From the NCBI GenBank assembly GCA_963778375.1, contig CAVZTX010000022.1, forward strand, positions 1 to 64,000: a DNA stretch of 64,000 bases, written 5' to 3'. The notes beneath the pieces were generated by a model. The model was not told the DNA's origin. It saw only the letters and a program-made list of their open reading frames with translations, and did no database searches. Source of the stretch: CAVZTX01 sp963778375 (GTDB lineage: Bacteria > Chloroflexota > Ktedonobacteria > Ktedonobacterales > Ktedonobacteraceae). Of this stretch, positions 16,420 to 24,803 are shown piece after piece (position 1 is the stretch's first letter; each line of letters begins with the position of its first letter). Made by a program: the position numbers and the translations under genes.

Positions 16420-19184
16420 ATGTCTATACAGAATAGGCGTCAGGTCTCTTCTAAAACTCATAAAATGTTGTGGGGACGCGCCGCGAGTCTCTGTGCTTTT
16501 CCTGGGTGCCGACGTGAACTCGTTATAGACGGCAACACTGTTGATAGTGCATCCCTTGTTGGACAAGAATGCCATATCGTTGCAAAAGAACCAGATGGAC
16601 CACGTGGTGATTCACCGCTTACATCTAAGCAACGTGACGAGTATGACAATCTCATACTACTCTGCAATATTTATCACAAATTGATAGATGATCAGCCAAA
16701 CACATATACTGTCGAATGCCTTAAAGCTATAAAAGCTGCTCATGAACAATGGGTACGCGAATTGTTACAAGGAACATCGCCTCTTTGGACTGTTCCTTAT
16801 CAACGCAATCCCTTCTTTACAGGGCGCGAAGACCTGCTCGACCTACTTCATGATCGACTCTCACTCACTAAAGCAACTGCTTTGACCCAATCACAAGCTA
16901 TCAGTGGACTTGGTGGCATTGGTAAAACGCAAATTGCTGTTGAATACGCTTACACCTATCGAGATGCTTATCAAGCAGTGTTATGGGTTAGAGCCACTAA
17001 TCATGAGACGCTCACACTGGATTACGTGTCAATAGCGAATTTACTTCACCTTCCTAAACGAGAAGAGGGTGAGCAACACCTTGTAGTAGAAGATGTCAAA
17101 CACTGGTTGGCAACGCATACACACTGGTTGCTGATTTTGGACAATGCCGATGACCTGACAATAGTGAGCGAATTTTTACCCACAGTACATCAGGGGCATA
17201 TCGTATTCACTACACGCACTCACACAACAGGAAAGATAGCTCAACGTGTTGAAGTGGACACCATGAATAAGGATGAGGGTGTCCTTTTACTGCTCCGCAG
17301 CGCGAAGATACTCACACCAGAGCAGCCGCTTACGCGAGCAACTGATGTGCAATACAAAGAGGCCGAAGCCATTGTACAAGAACTCGGAGGGTTACCTCTC
17401 GCCCTCGACCAAGCAGGATCATATATCGAAGAGACGGAAGGTACTTTGACAAAGTATCTTTCACTTTACCAAACACATAGGAAGGAGCTATTACAGCTAC
17501 ATGGGAAGCTAGAGACGGAGTATCCCGAATCGGTTGCAACTACTTGGTCTCTCTCTTTTCAGCATATCGAGCGCACCAATCCTGCCTCTGCTGATATTCT
17601 ACGGCTCTGTGCCTTTCTTGACCCCGACGCTATTCCCGAAGAGCTTCTTATACAAGATATTTTTCCTAAAACATCGGCAATAAGTACGCTTGTAGGGAAC
17701 GAATTTCTTTTGGAGCAGGCCATCAAAGAGTTACTTCAGTTCTCTCTTGTGCGGCGTGACACAGAGAGGAAGCAAGTGAGCATTCACCGACTGGTGCAAG
17801 CTGTCCTTAAGGATAGGATGGAAAGGCATACGTATCTGCAATGGGCCGAGAATACTATTCGAGCTGTGAATAAGGCTTTTCCAAAAGTTCGAGGTCGAAA
17901 CCTGGGAACAATGCGAACCATATCTCCCTCATGCAAAAGTTTGTGTTTCCTTAATAGAACAAGAGCACTTTACATTTTCAGAGTCCTTAGAAATCCTTAC
18001 GAAAGTAGCAACGTATTATAGTGACCACGGCTTATACCCACAAGCAACACTGATTTGGCGGTACTTATCAACGCTCTATGAGCAAGCACTAGGTCCTCTG
18101 CACCCAGCCGCTGCAAACGCCCTCAATAGTCTTGCGTTTCTTTACGAAAAGCAAGGCAAGTATGACCTTGCTGGACCACTATTCCAACGCGCTTTAGCCA
18201 TTCGTACGCAGGTGCTTGGACTTCAGCATCCTGACACCGCAGGTAGTCTCAATAATCTTGGGTTTTTCTATGAGAGGCAAGCCGAGTATGAGCTTGCCAA
18301 ACAATACTATGAACAAGCCCTAGCCATCCGTATGCAGATACTCGGACCTCAACATCCAGCTACCGCAACCACTCTTAACAATCTAGCCACTGTCTATGTA
18401 AAGCAAGGTAAGTATGAGCTTGCCGAATCATATTACCAACGCGCCTTAGCTATTCGCGAGCAGATACTCGGACCCCAACATCCTAGTACAGCAGAAAGCT
18501 TCAACAACCTCGCATTTCTTTACAAGAACCAAGGAAAATATAACCTTGCTGAGCCATTACTTCAACGCGCCTTAACTATAAATGAGGAGATACTCGAACC
18601 CCAACATCCAAATATCGCAACCATTCTTAACAACCTAGCTGCCCTCTACATGGCTCAGAAAAAGTATGAGCTTGCCGAGCCATTACTCCAACGTGCCTTA
18701 GTCATCTGTGAACAGACACTCGGACCTCAACATCCCATCACAGCATTGACTCTTAACTCACTCGCACTGCTATATGATCAGCAAGGCAAGTATGACCTTG
18801 CTGAGCCATTACTTCAACGCGCCTTAGCTAATTGCGAACAGACACTCGGACCCCAGCATCCTGACACTACAGGTGTCCTCAACAATCTCGCATTACTCTA
18901 TAAAAAGCAGGACAAATATGAGCAAATCGAGCCCCATTTATCAGCGAATCATTGCTATCTATGAACAGGTATTCGGACCTCAGCATATCAAGACGGCGCA
19001 AAGTCTTCTCAATCTCGTGTATGCATATATTGTGCAGGGCAAATATGAGGTTGCCGAACCATTGCTTCAACGCTCCTCAGATATCTACGAGCAGGTGCTC
19101 GGACCTGAGCACCCAGAAACTCAAACAATGAGAGAAAACTATAATGCTCTTCTAAAGAAGTTAGGGAAATTTAATAATGAGTAG
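16420..19184 (+). pseudogene. HNH endonuclease / NB-ARC STAND ATPase / TPR protein, split by two frameshifts
   Basis: Residues 1-115 form an HNH nuclease: zinc cysteines C25, C30 and C82 and the triad H52, N77, H86 (DNLILLCN then YHKLID). Residues about 125-420 are an NB-ARC ATPase with Walker A GLGGIGKT (163-170) and Walker B LLILDN (D241). Eight 42-residue TPR repeats of the kinesin-light-chain type follow (GPQHP, LNNLA, QGKY, AEPLLQRAL in each) plus a partial ninth. The frame shifts at about 17888 and again at about 18932; removing one T and one C respectively restores one continuous protein of about 920 residues. This is the plan of STAND immune receptors: a repeat sensor, an oligomerising ATPase and a DNA-cutting effector. 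If the shifts are sequencing errors, the gene is intact. If real, the TPR sensor is lost and the first product is 533 residues long. Confidence 0.8.
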
Positions 19185-19432
19185 TAACCATGCTCGCTAC
19201 TTGGGTCATCCTGTCGGAAAACAGGTCCTTTGAGAAGAGTCATTCCAGCCGTCTTATAGGAGCAAACCACTACTGATGACAGAAATAATCATGGTTTAGA
19301 GAACGACCTTATTTTGCCCATAATACCCGTTCAAGTGTTCCAAGCGGTAGTTTTGGGAATAACTTACAAATGTTCTTCCACTCTCTAAAGAAGAGTAGAC
19401 TCATCGCAACAGATAGAGTAGGAAGAAGCAAG

Positions 19433-19870
19433 CTAGAGAATACTCCTAACCCACTCCTCAACAGCATCTCTCACCCGCTTCTCTCTCCACTGATACCATG
19501 CTTGCAGCCATTTCTCATCGACCCGATGTAACGTATCTTTAAAGCGGCGAAACGCACCTTTGCCGTTTAATGCGATGAATAATTTTTCGGCGGCATGTTC
19601 GTCGGTGGGAGCGACCATTTCGTCCACGAAATCGACCATCCACTGGTAGGCTTCATGGGAGGGGATGCGCTCAATGGCAACGTAGTCGTCACTCCCATCG
19701 ATTTCTTCCAACAAGCGTTCATCCTCGTCGGACAGGCCAGAATAGTCTGAAAAGAAGACCACTTCGCCTGAGACCAGATTCAAGAAATACCTGTTCGCCA
19801 GGTCCGAGTCTTCCATCGCTGTTTCAAGCATGTCCAGGTCAATGGGTTTTCCGTTCGGAAGTGTGATCAT
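19433..19870 (-). CDS. UPF0158 family protein
   Basis: A 145-aa acidic soluble protein. The N terminus (LPNGKPIDLDMLETAMED) with the following FLNLVSGEVVFF strand, then IERIPSHEAYQWMVDF and a C-terminal LQAWYQWREKRV segment, is the pattern of UPF0158, a widespread family of unknown function. Length is normal. Its first 60 bases, with the leader, recur in damaged form at 22207-22262. It is followed on the same strand direction by no obvious operon partner, although the frameshifted gene at 19925-20499 precedes it closely. Confidence 0.75.
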   Translation of the reverse strand: MITLPNGKPIDLDMLETAMEDSDLANRYFLNLVSGEVVFFSDYSGLSDEDERLLEEIDGSDDYVAIERIPSHEAYQWMVDFVDEMVAPTDEHAAEKLFIALNGKGAFRRFKDTLHRVDEKWLQAWYQWREKRVRDAVEEWVRSIL

Positions 19871-19924
19871 GTGATACTTCTCCTGATGAGCAGGGTTTCA
19901 CCAGCAGAAGTTTCTTGCATGGAC

Positions 19925-20499
19925 TCAGGCTCCGTACAAGCTGATTTCTTTCTGTCGGGCATAGCGCTGGATTTCATGCACGTCCGTTATGCCCTTGACG
20001 ATGGCTTCCTGAATCCATTCGTACATCTCGTATTTATTTTGATAGAGCCGATTACTGCAAAAGATGTTGCGACGAGCAAAAGGTGGCGGTGTCGATTCTC
20101 CTCGTGATGTTCTCGGATGCATTGGATCGTTCGCACGTTGGGTATACCACCAGGGAGTATCGAGAATATAGGAGGAGTCGTGTACCCACTGCGGGCAGGG
20201 TTGGTGATGGAGGTCACAAAGATATTCGACAGATGCGGCGCAAAAAGCTCCCCAACGACGGGTCCATTCGGTTTCCCGCTCTGGCTTGATTAAAGGATCT
20301 TTACCAGATCAGGTCGGATATGCTTTGCATAACCATACCAGGCATTGGAAAAATCTCCCAGGGCCGTCCAGGGATCTTCTTCCTGGCAAATCCGTTGGTA
20401 GGCATATGCCATAGTATCGATCGTTGCAGGCAGCGGTGGTGGTTCTTTATGCCGGTCAGCGTAATCTTGTGCCATCAGGCGCAGGATTTCAAATTTCAT
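19925..20499 (-). pseudogene. Hypothetical protein (about 190 aa) split by a frameshift
   Basis: The first part (20499 to about 20300, 69 codons) ends GYAKHIRPDLVKIL. In another frame without any start codon the text continues KPERETEWTRRWGAFCAA, CPQWVHDSSYILDTPWWYTQ and then NKYEMYEWIQEAIVKGI to a stop at 19925. The two parts join if one base is missing near 20300 (in GTAAAGATCC). The joined protein has tryptophan-rich core strands and reads like a genuine conserved protein, but I do not recognise it. It lies 55 bases upstream of the UPF0158 gene on the same strand, so the two probably form an operon. Confidence 0.5.
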
Positions 20500-20668
20500 G
20501 GTTGGGCTTCTCTCCCAAAAAGTTGGTTTAGAGCGTTTTCGATACCTGGATTACTTGTTACAGAAAAAGATTGGCTTTACTATACCACAGGATGGCATTT
20601 CTTACCCTCAATTGGCCGGGCAGCTAGATTTGACTCAACCTTTCTCATTGTGAATAGGAAACTTTATT

Positions 20669-20802
20669 GTGGTGATTACCCACAAGTCCGCACGAGATCC
20701 TTCGCTTCGCTCAGGATGACATTGGCAGCAGATGTCATCCTGAGCGAAGCGAGGATCTGAGGCCCACATGCGTTGTCTTGTAGGCTTATGGGTAATTACC
20801 AG
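20669..20802. mobile_element. MITE-like element with terminal inverted repeats and 8-bp target duplication
   Basis: The ends read GTGGTGATTACCCACAAG and, in inverse orientation, CTGGTAATTACCCATAAG. Both are flanked by ACTTTATT (20661-20668 and 20803-20810), as a target-site duplication would be. Inside is a second, nearly perfect palindrome (20694-20757) whose arms AGATCCTTCGC and GCGAAGCGAGGATCT face each other. There is no coding capacity; mobilisation in trans is likely. Confidence 0.6.
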
Positions 20803-20813
20803 ACTTTATTTCC

Positions 20814-20843
20814 TTGACAAATCGCTGGTGCCTTTCCTATACT
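20814..20843 (+). promoter_or_regulatory. Sigma-70-type promoter of the sialidase-like gene
   Basis: TTGACA at 20814-20819 and TATACT at 20838-20843 are separated by 18 bases. The promoter begins four bases after the MITE target duplication, so the insertion lies directly upstream of the -35 box. Confidence 0.65.
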
Positions 20844-20907
20844 TGCCTTAATGGCTCTTTCAGAATGGTCTAGAAGACCTGCAATCAAGCAGATAGCCAG
20901 GAGGAGA

Positions 20908-22203
20908 ATGACAAAGATGCGCCTAACAAGTATACGCTCTGGGCTTCCCATCGCTGTGATCCTGGGTGTCGTGTTGAACTTCTTGTTTGCCCTTGGCGTC
21001 CACGCTCAGGTAGCAGCGCACTTCGACACTGAGCAACGTTGGGGAACGACCAGCAACATCTACTGGGAACCGACGGTAGCCGCTGACCCCAGTTCAAACT
21101 GGGTCTACCAGCTCACCAGCGATCAAGTAACGTATCAAATCCTGTTCCGCTCCTCCAGCGATGGAGGTACTACCTGGGGACCCTCCAAACCTATCTGCCC
21201 GTTGCGTGGTACTCCCTGGCAATATGATCCCCAGATCAAAGTAAGCAAGGACGGGACGATCTATGTGGCCTGCCTGAATGGCTTTAACAACCCGGGGATC
21301 GTCTTCACCAAGTCCAGAGACCATGGGGTGACCTGGAGCCGTTCCCTTCCCATCCAGGGCAAGCTGGACTATGGAGACAAGCCGATCCTGATCATTTCTA
21401 GCAGTGGGACAGACGTGTATATCGGCTTCAATGGCAAGCTGGCGTTCTATGTGGCCGTTTCCCATAATGCTGGCAACAGCTTTGCCCGGCCCGTACTGGC
21501 TACAACGGAATCGCTCTGGTACTACTCCTATGGCGGGATCGTTGCCCCCAATGGCACGGCATACTTTGCGGTGGGCGGAGAAATCACCATCCACGGCCAG
21601 CAGACCGGTCCTACGAAGGTGGAGTTACTCAGTTCTAGCGATGGGGGGAATACCTGGAGAGACCATTACTTTGCAACAGGCCAGGAGGGCCTCCCATGCA
21701 ACGTGCAGAATTGTTATCCGGACTTCTATGCCCCGCAAGACACGATCACGGCTGACGCACAGGGGAATTTGTTGTTCACCTACACTAAAAACGATGCCGT
21801 GCATGGCAACGCCAGCCTCTACGTCTCGCGCTCAACCGATGGCGGAGTAACCTGGACAGCCTCATTGGTGCTCAATGCCCTGGGAGACAACACCTCGCCA
21901 GAGCTTGGGACTGGTCCAACGCCAGGTGACTTCCGCATTGTCTGGCAAGATAACCGCAATGGCCCGCATGCCTGGAATACCTGGTACGCTCGCTCAACCG
22001 ATGGCGGCATCTCCTGGAGCAGCGCCGTGCGGCTGTCGAACCGTGGCAGCGGTGCCAGCTACAAGACACCGCTGGGCTATCGATTCCCGTTTGGTGACTA
22101 CCTTGGCATGGACGTGAACTCCACCGGAGTCAACTTTGTGATCTGGGGTGAAGGAGCCAACGTGTATGCCGATGGCGGTACCTGGTATACTCGGGGGCAA
22201 TAA
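20908..22203 (+). CDS. Secreted BNR/Asp-box repeat protein, sialidase-like
   Basis: The start at 20908 is chosen because AGGAGGA ends just before it; an upstream in-frame ATG at 20851 lacks a binding site. The protein (431 aa) opens with a basic region and a hydrophobic signal peptide (PIAVILGVVLNFLFALG, cleavage after HAQ). The rest is a beta-propeller marked by at least five Asp boxes: SSDGGTTW, SRDHGVTW, SSDGGNTW, STDGGVTW and STDGGISW. Such proteins are exported exo-alpha-sialidases or related glycan-binding propellers. The catalytic arginine triad of true sialidases cannot be confirmed by eye, so enzyme activity is uncertain. A strong promoter lies 65 bases upstream beside a MITE. Confidence 0.75.
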   Translation: MTKMRLTSIRSGLPIAVILGVVLNFLFALGVHAQVAAHFDTEQRWGTTSNIYWEPTVAADPSSNWVYQLTSDQVTYQILFRSSSDGGTTWGPSKPICPLRGTPWQYDPQIKVSKDGTIYVACLNGFNNPGIVFTKSRDHGVTWSRSLPIQGKLDYGDKPILIISSSGTDVYIGFNGKLAFYVAVSHNAGNSFARPVLATTESLWYYSYGGIVAPNGTAYFAVGGEITIHGQQTGPTKVELLSSSDGGNTWRDHYFATGQEGLPCNVQNCYPDFYAPQDTITADAQGNLLFTYTKNDAVHGNASLYVSRSTDGGVTWTASLVLNALGDNTSPELGTGPTPGDFRIVWQDNRNGPHAWNTWYARSTDGGISWSSAVRLSNRGSGASYKTPLGYRFPFGDYLGMDVNSTGVNFVIWGEGANVYADGGTWYTRGQ

Positions 22204-22206
22204 GCT

Positions 22207-22262
22207 ATCCAGGTCAACGGATTTTCCGTTCGGCGGCATGATCCTGTGATACTTCTCCTGAC
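22207..22262 (-). pseudogene. Truncated copy of the start of a UPF0158 gene
   Basis: This segment repeats the leader and first codons of the gene starting at 19870: TTTTCCGTTCGG and GTGATACTTCTCCTGA are shared. The frame encodes MPPNGKSVDLDSL, matching LPNGKPIDLDML. It ends abruptly at the stop of the sialidase-like gene, so the rest has been lost. Confidence 0.6.
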
Positions 22263-22296
22263 AAGCAAAGCGAAAAGCCTGCCAGGAGAACATCAC

Positions 22297-22803
22297 CTAT
22301 TTAAATGGTTGTCCCCAGCGCTCATTAAAGGCAACCTCGCCCAGAGGCTTGCGCTTCTTCTGACCTTTCCCCACAGCTTCGGTTGGGTAGCCGAACGGAA
22401 GGATCGCCAGGATCGAGACATTCTCAGGAATGCCCAACACAGGATTGATCTGCGGCAGATTATTAAAGCCAGTCCAGTTTGAACCTACACCTTGCGACCA
22501 TCCCGCCAGAATCATGTCCTGGATAGCGCGACTGCCATCGGAGACATCAAAGCGGCTCTGGTCCATAGCCACAACAATCGCCAGTGGTGCCTGCGCAATA
22601 TACGGACCCGTACGTACGAGTTGCCCAAGTCGGCGCAAGGTCTCCTTGTCTCGTACAACGATGAAGTGCCAGGGCTGGCCATTCTGACTACTGGCAGTCA
22701 GACGACCCGCCTCAACAATTTGCCGGACGATAGATTCAGGGATAGGCGTATCTTTAAAACTCCGCACTGCCAACACAGTACGAATCGCATCAAATGTTTC
22801 CAT
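22297..22803 (-). CDS. Nitroreductase family FMN-dependent oxidoreductase
   Basis: A 168-aa protein with the standard nitroreductase layout: RSFKDTPIP near the N terminus (FMN phosphate contact), SSQNGQPWHFIVV, the dimer-forming IQDMILAGWSQGVGSNW region, and a C-terminal GYPTEAVGKGQKKRKPL tail that binds FMN again. It reduces nitro, quinone or enone compounds with NAD(P)H in the cytosol. Length and motifs are complete. AAGGAAG precedes the start. It is a single gene; the downstream end borders a UPF0158 gene fragment. Confidence 0.88.
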   Translation of the reverse strand: METFDAIRTVLAVRSFKDTPIPESIVRQIVEAGRLTASSQNGQPWHFIVVRDKETLRRLGQLVRTGPYIAQAPLAIVVAMDQSRFDVSDGSRAIQDMILAGWSQGVGSNWTGFNNLPQINPVLGIPENVSILAILPFGYPTEAVGKGQKKRKPLGEVAFNERWGQPFK

Positions 22804-22921
22804 GCAAACAACTTCCTTTTCTTAATTTTTTAACGACAACGTAATTCCTCAACTCGAAATATTTCCAGGGACGCAGCAAGATTTTAGCAGGGTTCAATGG
22901 CTAGAATTTGCCACCCAATCC

Positions 22922-23920
22922 TCAAGCTCGTGACCGGCTCGTCCCATACGTACCTTGACCAGCAGTGGCATACCGAGCACCCGACCACGCCCCCTTTGGG
23001 GCAACCGACTCCAGCCGCTGCAAATCCTCTGACGAGAGCCTGACAGAGCAAGCTGCCACATTCTCCTCCAGCTTCTCCCGACGTTTCGTACCAGGGATCG
23101 GCACCACATCCTCCCCTTGTGCCAGCAGCCAGGCCAATGCCAACTGCCCCGCCGTGATATGCTTCTCCTCCGCTAAACGGCGCACCTCGGCCACAAGATC
23201 CAGATTGCGACGGAAATTCTCACCCTGAAAGCGTGGATTATTGCGTCGAAAATCGTCAGGAGCGAAATCGTCCGGGCTGGTAATTGCCCCGGTCAGGAAT
23301 CCACGTCCCAAAGGACTGTAGGGCACGATTCCAATTCCGAGCCGTCGCGCAACCGGCAGCACCTCATCCTCCAGGTCACGCGACCACAGCGACCATTCAC
23401 TTTGCAGCGCCGTAATCGGATGGGTAGCTGCCGCCCGTTCGAGACTATCGACGCTGGCCTCAGAAAGCCCCAGGTAGCGCACCTTACCAGCCTGAACCAG
23501 TTCAGCCATCGCCCCTACCGTCTCCTCAATCGGCACATCCGGATCGACCCTGTGCTGGTAGTAGAGGTCGATATACTCAACGCCTAGACGCGCCAACGAC
23601 TCATCGCAGCAGGCTTTGACGTACTCCGGTCGCCCACTGATCTCCATGCTCCCATCATCGCGTTTCAAGCCGAATTTGGTTGCCAGAATCACCTTGTCAC
23701 GTCGATCAGCGATGGCACGTCCAACCAACCGCTCATTGTGCCCATCGCCATAAACATTCGCCGTGTCAAGAAAGAATATCCCCAACTCAATCGCCCGCTG
23801 GATCGTCGCGATGGACTCACGCTCGTCTGCTGGCCCGTATGACTGCGACATGCCCATACATCCAAGACCCAGGGCTGAGACGATCAAGCCCTGTCGGCCA
23901 AGCACGCGGGTAGGAATCAT
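22922..23920 (-). CDS. Aldo/keto reductase
   Basis: A 332-aa (beta/alpha)8 NADPH-dependent reductase. The catalytic tetrad is visible: D and Y in FLDTANVYGDGHNERLVG, K in VILATKFGLK and H in LYYQHRVDPDVPIEET. The C-terminal NADP-binding part has VPIPGTKRREKLEENV. It resembles the YajO/AKR13 group that reduces small aldehydes and ketones. Length is usual for the family. It is on the same strand as the nitroreductase but separated from it by about 120 bases. Confidence 0.9.
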   Translation of the reverse strand: MIPTRVLGRQGLIVSALGLGCMGMSQSYGPADERESIATIQRAIELGIFFLDTANVYGDGHNERLVGRAIADRRDKVILATKFGLKRDDGSMEISGRPEYVKACCDESLARLGVEYIDLYYQHRVDPDVPIEETVGAMAELVQAGKVRYLGLSEASVDSLERAAATHPITALQSEWSLWSRDLEDEVLPVARRLGIGIVPYSPLGRGFLTGAITSPDDFAPDDFRRNNPRFQGENFRRNLDLVAEVRRLAEEKHITAGQLALAWLLAQGEDVVPIPGTKRREKLEENVAACSVRLSSEDLQRLESVAPKGAWSGARYATAGQGTYGTSRSRA

Positions 23921-24018
23921 GAATTCGACATCTTGAGCTACCTTTCTACTCTACGCGAGAAGGTTCGTCTCCAACACACAAAAAATCAAACACGCAGTTG
24001 CGTACCTCATCGGGTGGC

Positions 24019-24429
24019 TTACTTAGTTGGCCTTTCCAGAGCAATCACAGGAATCTCACGTGCCGTCTTCTTCTCATATTGACCATAGGGCGGAAATACC
24101 TCTACTGCTCTTTTAAACGCCTGCTCTCGCTCTTCGCCTGTGAGAACCCGTGCAGTCGTAGTAAATTTATCATCACCAACCTCGACCGTCACCTCTGGAT
24201 GAGCCAGCAGGTTAAGGTACCAGTCTGGATGTTTCGGAGCGCCTCCTTTGGACGCGACCGCAAGTAGGCGATCACCCTCATCCACCCGCATCAAGGGAGC
24301 TATGCGAGGTTGACCTGTTTTAGCTCCTGTAGTCGTCAGCAGAATCAATGGTCCCCAGCCTTTCACCTTGCCCCCATTGGCGCGAAATTCCTCTATAACC
24401 CCTTTGTTTCGTTCATTCCAGGTTGTCAT
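24019..24429 (-). CDS. Nitroreductase/deazaflavin (F420)-dependent oxidoreductase, DDN family
   Basis: A 136-aa split-barrel protein of the DUF385/DDN family: NGGKVKGWGPLILLTTTGAK at the N terminus, IAPLMRVDEGDRLLAVASKG and HPDWYLNLLAHPEVTVEVG, all standard in deazaflavin-dependent nitroreductases such as mycobacterial Ddn. It uses reduced F420 to reduce varied substrates. Two LLM-type flavin/F420 oxidoreductases elsewhere in the window (34848, 50020) suggest that the cell makes F420. Complete; 136 residues is typical. Confidence 0.88.
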   Translation of the reverse strand: MTTWNERNKGVIEEFRANGGKVKGWGPLILLTTTGAKTGQPRIAPLMRVDEGDRLLAVASKGGAPKHPDWYLNLLAHPEVTVEVGDDKFTTTARVLTGEEREQAFKRAVEVFPPYGQYEKKTAREIPVIALERPTK

Positions 24430-24565
24430 TAATCAAATCTTCCTTCTAGCGTAGTGAAAACCAATAAAATTGTAGAGAGAGCCACTGTAACTCTCCCTAC
24501 TAGCAAGAACATATTTGCTCTGGGCAACTATTCCAATTATTCTCCGTTCCGTCACTCAGTCACAC

Positions 24566-24596
24566 TTGACAAACCGCCTGCTTCTAAGTGTATAGT
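24566..24596 (+). promoter_or_regulatory. Promoter candidate for the acyl-CoA mutase operon
   Basis: TTGACA at 24566-24571 is followed after 17 bases by TGTATA or after 19 by TATAGT (24591-24596). This leaves a leader of about 200 bases before the start at 24804. No cobalamin riboswitch consensus was found in it. Otherwise 24430-24803 holds no supported gene. Confidence 0.45.
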
Positions 24597-24803
24597 AAAA
24601 GCATAAAGGTCTGTCCAAGGGTATTCCAATGATTGCTCGTAACCAGCATCTCCTTGAAATACCCGTCATGTCCGACCTCCATCAAACAAGGTGCCCATTC
24701 CTCACAGGCCAATATTCTATCCTCAAAGGCCTCAATGAGCATCCTGATCTGCTAACTATCGAGGTTGAAACGAGATCCTTGATCTCTAGAAGGAGTAGCT
24801 TGT

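Noticed and set aside
18030..19130. Regular 126-bp periodicity taken as a tandem DNA repeat or CRISPR-like array
   Set aside because: The period equals 42 codons and is explained by the TPR protein repeats; spacing and divergence exclude a CRISPR array. No CRISPR array was seen elsewhere.
24597..24803. Possible cobalamin riboswitch before the B12-dependent mutase
   Set aside because: The conserved B12-box bases and a plausible pseudoknot were not found by eye.
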